Below are positions 1-9,600 of a DNA stretch of 64,000 nt, piece by piece (the first letter of the stretch is position 1; every line of letters starts with the position of its first letter). The position numbers and the translations under genes are program-made. A model generated the notes under the pieces. That model did not search any database and was not told the origin of the DNA. It saw only the letters and a program-made list of their open reading frames with translations. This DNA is from JANTGF01 sp963750735 (GTDB lineage Bacteria; Bacteroidota; Bacteroidia; Bacteroidales; VadinHA17): NCBI GenBank assembly GCA_963750735.1, contig CAVVRY010000011.1:62001-126000 (forward strand). Reading direction: 5' to 3'.

Positions 1-930
1 ACTACCAGTTAATGTCACTGTACTTCCTTCACAAACTGACAGGTCCTGTCCGGCACTAACTGATGGAAGGGGATTTACTGTAACGGATACCTGGTCAGTG
101 TTTTGGCAACCATTGTCATCTGTTCCTGTTACTGTATAGGTGGTGGTACCTAATGATGAAGTGAAGGCAACACCATCTACTACGCCATTATCCCAAACAT
201 AGGAACTTGCTCCACTTCCCGATAATGTAACTGTATTACCTTCGCAAACAGAAAGGTCTGGTCCTGCACTGACTGAAGGAAGTACATTTACCGTTACAGA
301 TACCTGGTCTGTATCCTGGCAACCATTGTAATCTGTCCCCGTTACTTTATAGGTGGTGGTACCAGGAGGCGGAATGAAGGCAATACCATCTGTAACACCC
401 TTATCCCATATATAGGTGCTAGCTCCACTCCCTGATAATGTGACTGTACTTCCCTCGCATATTGAAAGGTCTGGTCCAGCACTTACATTTGGTAATGCAT
501 TTACCGTTACAGATACCTGGTCTGTATCCTGGCAACCATTGGCATCTGTTCCCGTTAAAGTATAGATAGTGGTACCAGGAGGCGGGATGAAAGAAACACC
601 ATTGGTAATACCATTATTCCAAACATAGGTAACTGCTCCACTTCCCGATAATGTGACTGTACTTCCCTCACAAACAGAAAGGTCTGGTCCTGCACTGACT
701 GAAGGAAGTGCATTTACAGTTACAGACACCTGGTCTGTATCCTGGCAGCCATTGGTATCTGTACCTGTTACTGTATAAGTGGTGGTACCTAATGGTGAAG
801 TGAAGGCAATACGATCTACTACGCCATTATCCCAAACATAGGAACTTGCTCCACTCCCTGATAATGTAACTGTATTGCCTTCACAAATTGATTGATCTGA
901 TCCAGCACTTACATTTGGTAATGCATTTAC
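1..930 (-). repeat. 213-bp in-frame tandem repeats (71-aa Ig-like modules)
   Basis: The motif reading tacctgg on the plus strand recurs at 88, 301, 514 and, slightly altered, 727, always exactly 213 bp apart. Each unit encodes a module with conserved VSAGPDLSVCEG, TVTLSGSGA, TTTYTVTGTD and NGCQDTDQVSVTVN blocks. At least four units lie in the window and the array runs off its left edge. A more diverged related unit precedes it near 930-1130. Confidence 0.93.
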
Positions 931-3900
931 AGTAAATGTAATCTGGTCAGCACTTTCACAACCACCCGGACCAATGAATGTATATATTATTGTATGATTC
1001 CCCTCCCCGGCTAATACTGGATTAAAATATAATCCACTTACTCCTGGACCCGCAAGTGTACCTCCAGTTGGAGTGACCTGGATTAATATTTGAGGATCAC
1101 TTTCGCAAAATGTCAAATCTTCATTCAATATATGAACTTGAGGGTAACCATATACATCAATATCTGTTGATAATGAATTATTTGATGTGTTATTATCGAG
1201 GCTGCAGGTAATGTTAAAATCAAATGTGTAAGTCCCAATGTCGGATAAATCAACAACACTGCTCATCTGATGTATAAGACTTTCACCAATATTAAGATTT
1301 TCAGTCAAAACCAAAATATCATTCACATTTTCACCAGAAGAAACATTCATTTGAATATTTACTCTATCACCAACCAGTGCTACCTGGTTTCCGACATTTT
1401 TAATAGTTATTAATATTGGTTCATCCTCAGAAAGCAGGCAATCTGAGGCTGGAGACACCAAAGAATTCATAGCCAGATCAATGGAACGGGTAGCTGTCCC
1501 CACAATTTGAATGTTATCCAGCCCTGCTCCCATTCCCCACTGGTAAAAATCATCATAATAAAATCCTATTTGGGTTCCGTTTTTGCATATTTCCTCAGGT
1601 AATTCAATTGATTCAAACTTCCAGTCAAAGGAACTTTCAAGATTTTCCAATTCATGCCATTCCGTTTCTTCCTGCAATTTATATACTACATGTAACTCAT
1701 CAATAGCACCATAAATTCCGGTTTTCAGCAAATAATCAAAAGTGAGAACAACATTGCTATATTCAGCCAAACGGAGAGGTGCCGTGGTTGCAACATCAGC
1801 AACATGCACTGCATCACCGACTGAATAAGAATCGATGCCAATAAATTTTGTGGTGTTATCAGAAAAATCCAGGTAGTAACAATTAAGCGATTCACTGTCC
1901 CCCCATTGCCAGCCCGCCTGATTATTTTTTATGATTACTTCAGTGGGCTCAATCTCGAAGTCAACAATAAATGGCAATGAACGTAAAGTTTGAGGAAAAA
2001 CTGTTACCTGATTTGTGCCCACACTCTCTATTTGATCATTATTATATATATATACAGCTGTGATATAATATTCATATATGTTATTGAGAATTATTGATGG
2101 GTCGTTGTAAAAAGTCTCAGAAGTTTCAGCAATAAGCTGTCCGTTTCTATATATTTTATAGGATACTGGTGTTCCGGAAACCGGAGAGCTCCAATTTAAT
2201 AAAATGCTTGATTCGTTTATATTGTAAATTAAATTTTTTGGCGGGAAGATATCTGATGCTGTTGTAATGCCTGAAACTATTATACTGAATGCCTGGGAAC
2301 CTCCTGTCAATGTTCCAGAATGAGTTATTTTAATATTGAAATTATATTCTCCCGGGTTGGCTAGAAAAACTTGTTCAACATTATCGATATGATTGATTCC
2401 ATTTGTAGCTGCAGCTGACGGATTCTCAACATTCAATACCCATGGCAGGTATGATTGAAGGTTCAGACTATTTTCGATCTTAACATCCAGATCATTTATC
2501 AATTTACTGGTTCTTGAATTAAGGGATGGAGATGAAGGCTGCCCAGCAGGATCTGTCCAGCAAAGTGTTACCTTAAGAAAAGGTGCAGATCCTGTCTCTA
2601 CCGGAATACTAATTATTTCTCCCTGTGAAATGGTCCCCTCGTAAATATTCTCCCCTCCATTTTCAGAATTTTGAGAGATTAGATCTGCTGCTGCTTTTAT
2701 ATTTAGTAATCCCCAACCAAAACTATAATCCGGGCCAGGACTGCTTCCTGATTCTGTTGCTGTATGAATTAATATGGCCTTAAGCGTGGAGGAAAGAGGA
2801 GTTACACCCGGTTGGATTACATTTTGGAGATGATGAAGTAGGGCAACTGAACCTGTGGCCGATGCAGCTGACATGGAGGTACCACTGTATGATATATAAC
2901 TATTATCCATGGCCGAACCAGAGGAATATACATCATAGCCATTGGAGACAACATCGGGTTTTATTCTGCCATCATCAGTCGGGCCAAACGCACTAAAAGG
3001 AGTTATTGATTTGGCATCGTCTACCGCACCCACGGTAAGTATATTTTTGGCCACTGCCATAGGTGTTAAACAATCATATCCATCTGTGCCACCATCGGGT
3101 TCCCGCTCCACATTTACAAGCGTCCAGGTCCCATCCCAAACATAATGCTGGAAAGTAGAAGGCGTTTCATTTCGATCGTTTCCAGCTGATTTCACTATAA
3201 GATAGTTTGGGGCGAGCCGGGATATGTAATCCAAATCGGCGCTAACCTGGTTGTAAAATCCAAATTCATAATCCTCCAGTTCTGACACAGCGGGATCTCC
3301 ATACCAGTACCAACTTTCGTTAATGGAGTTATAAGACCAACCACATAATGGACCATAGGAATGATTCGATACTAAAATTCCATCTGCTGCCGCACCCGAC
3401 ATTTCAGCAATATCATCGTTTAAATCCCAGGCTTTTATGATTGCCTTTCCGGCCATTCCTTTTGCATCAGCATCAACTCCCGTAGCTATTATAGTTCCGG
3501 TAACATGGGTAGAATGATTGGACAAGGGTAATTCCAGGTTACGCATTACTACTCTTGGGCCCGCTCCGTTTTGAAGTTCCTGGTGGGTCGTCCTTACTGC
3601 TCCACCATCCCACAGGTTGATTTCAACCCCTTCACCTGTAAGCGATGGATATACATTATTGCTTGACCAGAGCTGATTCACAGAAATAGTGCTTGCCACA
3701 CTTATATTGTCGGTAGCATAATAGATTGGCTTATTTTTGCGACCCAAAGCTTGCAGAATTACTACCTTTCTGTCAGATTCTGTGTATTGTACAGGAAAAT
3801 TCAAAACCTTAGCCAATGAGTCTGCCTTCCTCTTCCCAAGCAACCATTTTGCGCTTTGATACTTAGCAAACTGATTTAATTCTTTTTGGTTTTGAGCTCC

Positions 3901-4005
3901 CTGACGGGTATATTGTTGTGCATGTATGAAGGCTAAAGGGAATAGAAAAAGTATAAAATATAAAATCCACTTTCTTAGAAAATTGAATTCGTGGGCTTGC
4001 GGCAT
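1..4005 (-). CDS. Secreted subtilisin-like (S8) serine protease with tandem Ig-like repeats; C-terminus outside window
   Basis: I read a continuous frame from an ATG at 4005 to the window edge, at least 1335 residues with no stop. The N-terminus has a basic stretch and a hydrophobic segment ending HAQQ, a signal peptide. The peptidase S8 domain follows: Asp133 in NLWDGG, His167 in NHSTHVTG and Ser377 in SGTSMSAA form the expected catalytic triad, so it should be an active protease. Downstream lie a proprotein-convertase-like or beta-sandwich region, a fibronectin-III-like segment, a lectin/MAM-like region, a CARDB-like segment and then at least four 71-residue Ig/PKD-like repeats. The missing C-terminus probably carries a T9SS sorting domain (inference). 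The likely role is a cell-surface or secreted endopeptidase whose repeats act as a stalk. It is a single gene downstream of a terminator-like hairpin. Confidence 0.9.
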   Translation of the reverse strand, partial: MPQAHEFNFLRKWILYFILFLFPLAFIHAQQYTRQGAQNQKELNQFAKYQSAKWLLGKRKADSLAKVLNFPVQYTESDRKVVILQALGRKNKPIYYATDNISVASTISVNQLWSSNNVYPSLTGEGVEINLWDGGAVRTTHQELQNGAGPRVVMRNLELPLSNHSTHVTGTIIATGVDADAKGMAGKAIIKAWDLNDDIAEMSGAAADGILVSNHSYGPLCGWSYNSINESWYWYGDPAVSELEDYEFGFYNQVSADLDYISRLAPNYLIVKSAGNDRNETPSTFQHYVWDGTWTLVNVEREPDGGTDGYDCLTPMAVAKNILTVGAVDDAKSITPFSAFGPTDDGRIKPDVVSNGYDVYSSGSAMDNSYISYSGTSMSAASATGSVALLHHLQNVIQPGVTPLSSTLKAILIHTATESGSSPGPDYSFGWGLLNIKAAADLISQNSENGGENIYEGTISQGEIISIPVETGSAPFLKVTLCWTDPAGQPSSPSLNSRTSKLINDLDVKIENSLNLQSYLPWVLNVENPSAAATNGINHIDNVEQVFLANPGEYNFNIKITHSGTLTGGSQAFSIIVSGITTASDIFPPKNLIYNINESSILLNWSSPVSGTPVSYKIYRNGQLIAETSETFYNDPSIILNNIYEYYITAVYIYNNDQIESVGTNQVTVFPQTLRSLPFIVDFEIEPTEVIIKNNQAGWQWGDSESLNCYYLDFSDNTTKFIGIDSYSVGDAVHVADVATTAPLRLAEYSNVVLTFDYLLKTGIYGAIDELHVVYKLQEETEWHELENLESSFDWKFESIELPEEICKNGTQIGFYYDDFYQWGMGAGLDNIQIVGTATRSIDLAMNSLVSPASDCLLSEDEPILITIKNVGNQVALVGDRVNIQMNVSSGENVNDILVLTENLNIGESLIHQMSSVVDLSDIGTYTFDFNITCSLDNNTSNNSLSTDIDVYGYPQVHILNEDLTFCESDPQILIQVTPTGGTLAGPGVSGLYFNPVLAGEGNHTIIYTFIGPGGCESADQITFTVNALPNVSAGSDQSICEGNTVTLSGSGASSYVWDNGVVDRIAFTSPLGTTTYTVTGTDTNGCQDTDQVSVTVNALPSVSAGPDLSVCEGSTVTLSGSGAVTYVWNNGITNGVSFIPPPGTTIYTLTGTDANGCQDTDQVSVTVNALPNVSAGPDLSICEGSTVTLSGSGASTYIWDKGVTDGIAFIPPPGTTTYKVTGTDYNGCQDTDQVSVTVNVLPSVSAGPDLSVCEGNTVTLSGSGASSYVWDNGVVDGVAFTSSLGTTTYTVTGTDDNGCQNTDQVSVTVNPLPSVSAGQDLSVCEGSTVTLTGS

Positions 4006-4022
4006 GAATATATATTTTAATA

Positions 4023-4052
4023 AACCAACTGCCCTGGTAAGGACAGTTGGTT
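4023..4052 (-). terminator. Hairpin between lipoprotein and S8 protease genes
   Basis: A 9-bp perfect inverted repeat (AACCAACTG / CAGTTGGTT) with a 12-nt loop lies between two minus-strand genes. On the minus strand it is followed by a T/A-rich run. It fits a terminator for the gene ending at 4116, although the T tract is weak. Confidence 0.5.
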
Positions 4053-4115
4053 ATTTCTTAAAGGAATTATGGTAAATTAGAATAGGAAAATCCTATTTAT
4101 CATCCAGCAAGATAC

Positions 4116-5303
4116 TTATGGAGTTGGCTCATAATCTGGAAGGAATTCAATATTGGAATCGCCATGCACATAATCAAGTACTTGAACTGCGTCATCAACT
4201 GCAGCAGCAAATCCTTCCACTAATGTTAAATATTCATATAGGCCCCATTTGAAGGTAAATAGTTCATTATCCTCCATTGCCTCCTTTACTGACATGATTT
4301 CCTCACTGTAGGTATTGTTTCCTTGTAATGTAATAATTTTAAGATATCTGTCTGCATATACATCTCTATTATATTGAAATTGTGCTTCACCCAATATTGG
4401 CTCACTAAAATTGAAATAATAGTTTTGTTCGTGGCTAAAATCATAGTCGTGCTCATTCAATATCGGATTACATCCTATACAATCTACAAATCCATTAATA
4501 TAAACCACCTCATCGATATCTACAGTTCCGGTTTTATCCGATCCCGCAGCAAAACAGGAGGCTGCAATAATCAATGGATCGAAATAGTAAGGATCTCCTC
4601 CAAGAAATGCCAACCTGTTTACAACTGTTGTTTGAACTAATGCTCCATCGATAATCTCATAAAAATATGGCTCAAACAAATTTTTCATGATGTACTGATA
4701 AATTGCCATGTTTTCGCGCGGGGAATCAATCGTCTTAACTACCGAGATAGGATTGATGGGATCAGAGTTGTCGGTGTAATATGAAGTTAAGCGGCCACAG
4801 AAATCAAGTTTGATTTCGTCTACAACGATGTTCCCATTTGTTTTTAGCACTTTCATTGCTTCTTCAAAAGCCTGATCAAGAACGGATTGGGGGGAGCGTA
4901 CAATATTTAGTCGCCCAAAGTCAACTTCAATAGGATTTGCATTTGGCGGGATTTCTCCATATTGATCTAAAACAATAGGTATTCCAGTTACTGCATCGAT
5001 TGGTTGAGTAAAATATTCCAAATTACCTTCAATATCCTTTGGTAACATAATAGGCATACCAATGGGGTCTCTTAGCAAAACAAAAAGATCTCCATAGTCA
5101 CCTCCTCGGGTAGTTCCGGATTGATCGTTTCCTTTTTTATGTTCATTTAAATCAGGATTTCCACCAGCCCATACTGGTTTATCCGATACATCACCATCAT
5201 CGGCAAGTGGAGTTATGTCACGCTTACCATACTTTTCGCATTGGGTAAATAACCCAAATGACAAAAACATACAAAATAGAACTAGTAAATAATTTTTTTT
5301 CAT
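4116..5303 (-). CDS. Predicted lipoprotein, function unknown (395 aa)
   Basis: The N-terminus MKKNYLLVLFC...LFTQC has a hydrophobic segment followed by a lipobox with Cys22, so the protein should be lipid-anchored. The mature part begins with a charged, Asp/Gly-rich linker and continues as a globular acidic domain containing several Cys (for example the FVDCIGCNP segment). I do not recognise a family. It lies between a LuxR-type regulator gene (upstream, same strand) and the S8 protease gene, separated from the latter by a hairpin. An ATG start with the signal directly behind it is convincing. Expression and function cannot be inferred further. Confidence 0.75.
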   Translation of the reverse strand: MKKNYLLVLFCMFLSFGLFTQCEKYGKRDITPLADDGDVSDKPVWAGGNPDLNEHKKGNDQSGTTRGGDYGDLFVLLRDPIGMPIMLPKDIEGNLEYFTQPIDAVTGIPIVLDQYGEIPPNANPIEVDFGRLNIVRSPQSVLDQAFEEAMKVLKTNGNIVVDEIKLDFCGRLTSYYTDNSDPINPISVVKTIDSPRENMAIYQYIMKNLFEPYFYEIIDGALVQTTVVNRLAFLGGDPYYFDPLIIAASCFAAGSDKTGTVDIDEVVYINGFVDCIGCNPILNEHDYDFSHEQNYYFNFSEPILGEAQFQYNRDVYADRYLKIITLQGNNTYSEEIMSVKEAMEDNELFTFKWGLYEYLTLVEGFAAAVDDAVQVLDYVHGDSNIEFLPDYEPTP

Positions 5304-5538
5304 AATGTTATATGTTTAAGGTTAGTAATAATAATGAGAAATAGTAAGTCCCTTTGTCTCTATAGCATTCAAATTCAGTATACAAGTTAAACCTATAAGA
5401 ACTAATATACAATACCAAAAAGAAGCATTTTGCTTTGAAGAAAGTTGAGAAACATAAACTATTTCAGTACAGGTTAGTACTTAAAAGGTATAGGTTATTT
5501 TAACCTTATTTTAGATGGAAATATGAGATTCAAGTGTG

Positions 5539-6228
5539 CTAGTTACTAATTTCAGTAAAATGAGGGCATTTAAGACAAAACTCATCATTTTCGAAATCTA
5601 AAAGATTAGCTCGGCAGGCATATCGGATCATACCAATGAGGTTGTTCACTCCAAATTTGTTTTGAATGTTCCTTCTATGGGTTTTGATTGTATTTTCACT
5701 AAGTCCTAAAATATTTGCTATCTCATTATTTGTTTTGCAACTTACCAGCAAGCCAAGGATCTCTTTTTCCCGACTCGATAATAAGTTATCATCCTCATAT
5801 GCATCATTCTTTTTTTTCACCAGAGTTTTGGTTATTTGGGCACAAAAATAATTTTTATTTTCTGCCAGCTTATCCAGGGCAATTATCATATCCTGTTTAC
5901 TGCATGACTTTAACAAATATGCATTAATCCTGCTTTCGAGAATTTTTTTTATCATCTTGATTTTAGGCAAATGAGACAGCAGAAATACTTTCAGGGTAGG
6001 AAACATTTCGATAAGAGAGTCCATATAAATCAAATCAGTATCTACAGGGCAATTCAATTCAATTATCACTATATTAGTCTCATTAAAACTGCTTAATAAC
6101 TCGACCAGTTCATTACCATATGGAATTTTACCAATTACACTATAATTGCTTGCCCCCTCTATAATTAATTCTAATCCATCTGCAAGTAAACTTGTTTTAT
6201 ACGCAATTATTACTTGATTACTTTTCAT
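5539..6228 (-). CDS. LuxR/NarL-type response-regulator-like transcription factor with atypical receiver
   Basis: The protein has an N-terminal receiver-like fold (about residues 1-125) and a C-terminal LuxR helix-turn-helix (about 149-210; LSSREKEILGLL, NEIANILGLSENTIKTHRRNI). I start it at the first ATG (6228); a TTG 54 bp upstream is also in frame. The receiver is odd: the normal phospho-acceptor Asp is Glu57 (in IVIIELN) and the usual acidic pair after beta-strand 1 is absent (IIAYKTS), while the conserved Lys107 (YLLK) remains. This suggests phosphorylation-independent or constitutive activity (inference). No sensor kinase gene is adjacent. The divergent neighbour at 6401 encodes a secreted propeller protein and could be a target. 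Confidence 0.88.
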   Translation of the reverse strand: MKSNQVIIAYKTSLLADGLELIIEGASNYSVIGKIPYGNELVELLSSFNETNIVIIELNCPVDTDLIYMDSLIEMFPTLKVFLLSHLPKIKMIKKILESRINAYLLKSCSKQDMIIALDKLAENKNYFCAQITKTLVKKKNDAYEDDNLLSSREKEILGLLVSCKTNNEIANILGLSENTIKTHRRNIQNKFGVNNLIGMIRYACRANLLDFENDEFCLKCPHFTEISN

Positions 6229-6400
6229 AGCCTTAGTTGATATAAATTTAGCATAAAATACGATAAATGTTTTGATTTTCAATGTTTTTGAATATGTTTT
6301 TAAACAATAAAAATTTTCTTGGCATATAAGATTCTTTAAATCTATTTAAAATTAAGCTCCGGCTAAAATGGTTCAATCCAATTTAGTATTTTTACATTAA

Positions 6401-7624
6401 ATGAGAATTATTCTGTCCATATCCTTTAGTATACTGTTCCACTATACCATATGTGCACAATATGAATGGACTACCTATTCAAATGGTGGGGATCTTGCGA
6501 ATGCTGTTAACTGCATAGAGATTGTCAACAATAATGAAATATGGGTGGGTACCCTGGAGAATGGGTTACAGCTTTTTAATGGATATAGTTACCAGGTATT
6601 CAATATGGAGAATAGCCCTCTCCCGGGAAACAGAGTATATGATATTATCTTAGATTCTAATAGAAAGTGGGTTGGTACTATTGGGGGATTGGCAATTATA
6701 GATGGTGATTCATGGACCTTATATGACAGCAAAAACAGTAAGCTACCGGGTAATACTGTAATTTCCATGATCCGGGAAGAACAAGGTAGAATGTGGTATG
6801 GTACAAATGAGGGAGTTGTTGTGGACTTGTTTGGCACTGTATACAACTCGAGAAATAGTGGTTTACCAGGCGATCAAATACTTGATATGGAACTTGATTC
6901 GAAAGGAACCATATGGTTCGCTACAGAAAAAGGCATAGCCAGTTTTGATGGAGTTACCTGGAAAAGTCATGTTGCAGGAACCGGAATACTACCGATAGGT
7001 GGCGTAAGAGTTCTTGAAATGGACAATAATAATAATTTGTGGGCTTCCTTTGTTTATGGTTCAGATGGCAGCTTATTGAGATTTGATGGTACTAAATGGG
7101 AACTTATTAAAACTGAAAATAACCTTTTTGATGCTGTGGGAGTTTATGATATTGTATCTAAAGGAAACGGAGAAATATGGTTTGGCACTCATCATAAAGG
7201 ACTAATGAAATATGATGGTAGCAATTGGGAACATTTTCGCAATGAAACGTCTGATATTCCCATAAACCAAATAATCAGTCTTGAGGTCGACTCAGAAGGC
7301 AATGTTTGGATGGGGTCCAGAAAAGGATTAACAAAGATAGTTAGCTTACCAAGTTCAAACTTGCATCATGAAAAGCCAGTTGAATCAATTCAAATTATAC
7401 CGAATCCGTTTAAAGATTACACTGAAATAACTGTTCCTCAAATACTTGAAAAGCCATATTCGTTTTACTTATATAATACAATTGGGAAGCAGGTTAGGTT
7501 AATTAAAGACCTTAAATCAGGTAGTTTTATCATTCACAATGATGGATTAAAGCCTGGACTATACTTCTATAAAATCAGGTCCAATTCAAAAGAATTTACA
7601 GGAAAGCTGTTTGTTATTGAATAG
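6401..7624 (+). CDS. Secreted two-component-regulator-type beta-propeller protein with T9SS sorting domain
   Basis: A signal peptide (ending in ICAQ) is followed by about seven Reg_prop-like propeller repeats, recognisable as recurring G(E/N)IW(V/F)GT blocks with LxxFDGxxW. The last ~80 residues are a type-A T9SS C-terminal domain: IPNPF near its start, LYNTIGKQV, then LKPGLYFYKI and a basic/hydrophobic end (GKLFVIE). Such propellers are normally the periplasmic sensor part of HTCS kinases; here no kinase is attached, so the protein is probably exported and displayed or released, perhaps binding a ligand. Its 3' end overlaps the convergent amidohydrolase gene by 11 bp. Confidence 0.88.
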   Translation: MRIILSISFSILFHYTICAQYEWTTYSNGGDLANAVNCIEIVNNNEIWVGTLENGLQLFNGYSYQVFNMENSPLPGNRVYDIILDSNRKWVGTIGGLAIIDGDSWTLYDSKNSKLPGNTVISMIREEQGRMWYGTNEGVVVDLFGTVYNSRNSGLPGDQILDMELDSKGTIWFATEKGIASFDGVTWKSHVAGTGILPIGGVRVLEMDNNNNLWASFVYGSDGSLLRFDGTKWELIKTENNLFDAVGVYDIVSKGNGEIWFGTHHKGLMKYDGSNWEHFRNETSDIPINQIISLEVDSEGNVWMGSRKGLTKIVSLPSSNLHHEKPVESIQIIPNPFKDYTEITVPQILEKPYSFYLYNTIGKQVRLIKDLKSGSFIIHNDGLKPGLYFYKIRSNSKEFTGKLFVIE

Positions 7625-8705
7625 ATTTAGCTCCTGTTGTAATTTTATTGGCCTCTCCTAATCCGGGATACATTCTCATTGCATTTTTAAAATATATTTT
7701 TCTTAATACACTCTTTGGTAGCTTTAATCCTTGATATTCTTTCACCTTATCATTCTGAATCATCTTGTTAGCCGTAGAAAAATATTCCCAATCTTTACGC
7801 CAGATATCCAGGGAATTATTAATAATGTCTTCCCCTTTTTGAATACTGCTTTCGTCATACTTGATGCCGATATCCGTGCCATACAACAATTGGTCCTGAT
7901 ACTTAATAATGAAATCCCGGACTTTGTCTCTATCCTGAACTTTGAAATGAACTATCCGTGCAGCCATATCCAAAGCACAGTTTGGAAACTTATCAAGCCA
8001 TTTTGCCTGCTCATCCACATTCCATTCCATGCTACCCAGGTGACACCCCACATAGCGAAGGTTAGGATGCTTAACCAACATTCTGTCACGGGATGCAAGC
8101 AGTTCTTCATAGGAGGGGTAATCGGGATGAAGGTACATATGGTACTCAGGATGGTTAGCAAAGTAACTGCTATCCCCTTTTACAGTCATTTCATGTAAAG
8201 GCAACCAGCAATTTTTTGGCTCGCCATTGTGGTTTACGAGGGTTTTGTTTCGTTCTTCAATAAAATCAAAAATGGGATCCAATCTCGGATCATCAATCAA
8301 AATAAAACTACCATCCTCATTTCTAAAGGTCATTCCAATATCTTTCCACACTTTTACTGCAATGGCACCGGCATCAAAAGATTCCTGAAGCCAGGCAATG
8401 GTTTTTTCCTGCCAATCGGCTTCTCCAAAACCATCCATACTAAAAGTGGTTGCAAAACCAATTGATTCAGGGTGCTTTTCATACAAATTCTTAGCCAAAT
8501 TGTATTCCTCTTTGATTTCTTCCTGACTAACTGATCGGGTAACCAGAGTTATTAATTGGAAATTATTACCTGATACAATTTTCACAAATGAATCATCCGG
8601 GGTTTCAAGGTGTATATGGGCATCAATTTTTGGAAAATTATCAAAATCAGGGACTTGATTGCACCCAAATAACATTATAATTGGCAGAACAAGTAATTTT
8701 TTCAT
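7614..8705 (-). CDS. Amidohydrolase-family metal-dependent hydrolase, lipoprotein
   Basis: Residues 1-15 form a lipoprotein signal with Cys15 (LFGC). The mature protein is an amidohydrolase-2 type TIM barrel: the HxH motif is His30/His32 (KIDAHIHLE), followed by VKVWKDIG, the HNGEP His, a VGCHLGSMEWN His and the LYGTDIG Asp, which are the usual metal and catalytic ligands. The substrate is unknown; such enzymes hydrolyse or decarboxylate small aromatic or lactone compounds. It is the last gene of a minus-strand run with two esterase-like genes, 16 bp downstream of the 8722 stop, suggesting an operon for breaking down a plant- or algal-derived compound (inference). Confidence 0.88.
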   Translation of the reverse strand: MKKLLVLPIIMLFGCNQVPDFDNFPKIDAHIHLETPDDSFVKIVSGNNFQLITLVTRSVSQEEIKEEYNLAKNLYEKHPESIGFATTFSMDGFGEADWQEKTIAWLQESFDAGAIAVKVWKDIGMTFRNEDGSFILIDDPRLDPIFDFIEERNKTLVNHNGEPKNCWLPLHEMTVKGDSSYFANHPEYHMYLHPDYPSYEELLASRDRMLVKHPNLRYVGCHLGSMEWNVDEQAKWLDKFPNCALDMAARIVHFKVQDRDKVRDFIIKYQDQLLYGTDIGIKYDESSIQKGEDIINNSLDIWRKDWEYFSTANKMIQNDKVKEYQGLKLPKSVLRKIYFKNAMRMYPGLGEANKITTGAKSIQ

Positions 8706-8721
8706 TGTATTGGATTTAAAA

Positions 8722-9600
8722 TTATTCCAGCCAGTCTAAAATTTCTTTCTTATAAGAATCGTCATCTACCTTATGTGAGTAATTAAACCTCTTAGCTACC
8801 CCTTTCTGTGTATATACAATTTTCGGATAGGACAGCTCGCAAGACTTTTTGTTGTATTCAACTGAAGATCCATCACTGGCGAGCGGATTTAAAATCAGTA
8901 TCGGGCGGGGACATATTGCAGCCATAAGGTCAGGAAGATCATACTTACTTATAGCCCCAGCTACTGTTGAAGGAATAAATGAGGGAGAATACTCTAAAGC
9001 CATGGCGATATTTGCAAAGCTTATAAAAGGTTTTACCAGGCATACTTTCTCAATATTCTCATCGAAAACAGCTGCATGCAGCATTTCACTGCCTGTTGCG
9101 CCAATTGACATGCCTGTAATTCTGCTTATCGACTTAATATCAGATTTAACAAAATGAGTTATCCTTAAAATATCTTCTGCACGCATGGCTACTATTGATT
9201 TATTGGTTAGTATGGATGCAAACCACTGGTTGTAAGAGGTATTATCGATATATGCATCACCCTTAAGATATCCCGGTCCCATGCTACCAATTCCCGGAAC
9301 ATCAAAAATTAATACCGGATAACCTTTCATAACAAGGGAGTGTATCAGACTATCCTCATTTGCCGCATGTGCCATTCCTTTTTCATCCAAAACCAGGATC
9401 AATTCATCACTTTTCCTATCCACTGGTAAGTACAGTCCGACTGGTAGCATATAATCGCCACTACCAGGTATCAGATATTTCTCAAGCAAATAATCCTCTT
9501 TGCTATAACGGCCTGAAAAAACAGAGGGTCCAAAATTTACAGGGTTCTCAAAACCGGATAAGTTCTTGGCTTCATTTTTCAATCTGATCAACCCTTTCAT
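8722..9600 (-). CDS. Alpha/beta-hydrolase domain, probably the C-terminal half of a split two-domain esterase
   Basis: The 292-residue frame has an alpha/beta-hydrolase fold with a GMSIGATG nucleophile-elbow-like motif, a PRPILILNP strand and a late His (FNYSHKV). Its start overlaps the end of the preceding hydrolase frame by 29 bp. If one A is removed from the A5 run (T5 on the plus strand at 9575-9579), the upstream frame reads through into this one as ...VDQIENEAKNLSGFENP. Two-domain hydrolases of about 700 residues with this arrangement exist in Bacteroidota and Planctomycetes. I therefore think 8722-10897 is one gene with a one-base insertion; a genuine two-gene overlap is the alternative. 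Confidence 0.7.
   Translation of the reverse strand: MKGLIRLKNEAKNLSGFENPVNFGPSVFSGRYSKEDYLLEKYLIPGSGDYMLPVGLYLPVDRKSDELILVLDEKGMAHAANEDSLIHSLVMKGYPVLIFDVPGIGSMGPGYLKGDAYIDNTSYNQWFASILTNKSIVAMRAEDILRITHFVKSDIKSISRITGMSIGATGSEMLHAAVFDENIEKVCLVKPFISFANIAMALEYSPSFIPSTVAGAISKYDLPDLMAAICPRPILILNPLASDGSSVEYNKKSCELSYPKIVYTQKGVAKRFNYSHKVDDDSYKKEILDWLE

Noticed and set aside
1..930. CRISPR array because of regular 213-bp spacing
   Set aside because: The repeat is in frame, encodes an Ig-like domain throughout and has no spacer pattern.
2942..3145. Plus-strand open frame of 67 codons
   Set aside because: It lies antisense inside the S8 protease catalytic region, has no signal, no homology-like motif and no RBS; a shadow frame.
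7731..8198. Plus-strand open frame of 155 codons
   Set aside because: It is antisense to the intact amidohydrolase gene, with no recognisable domain.
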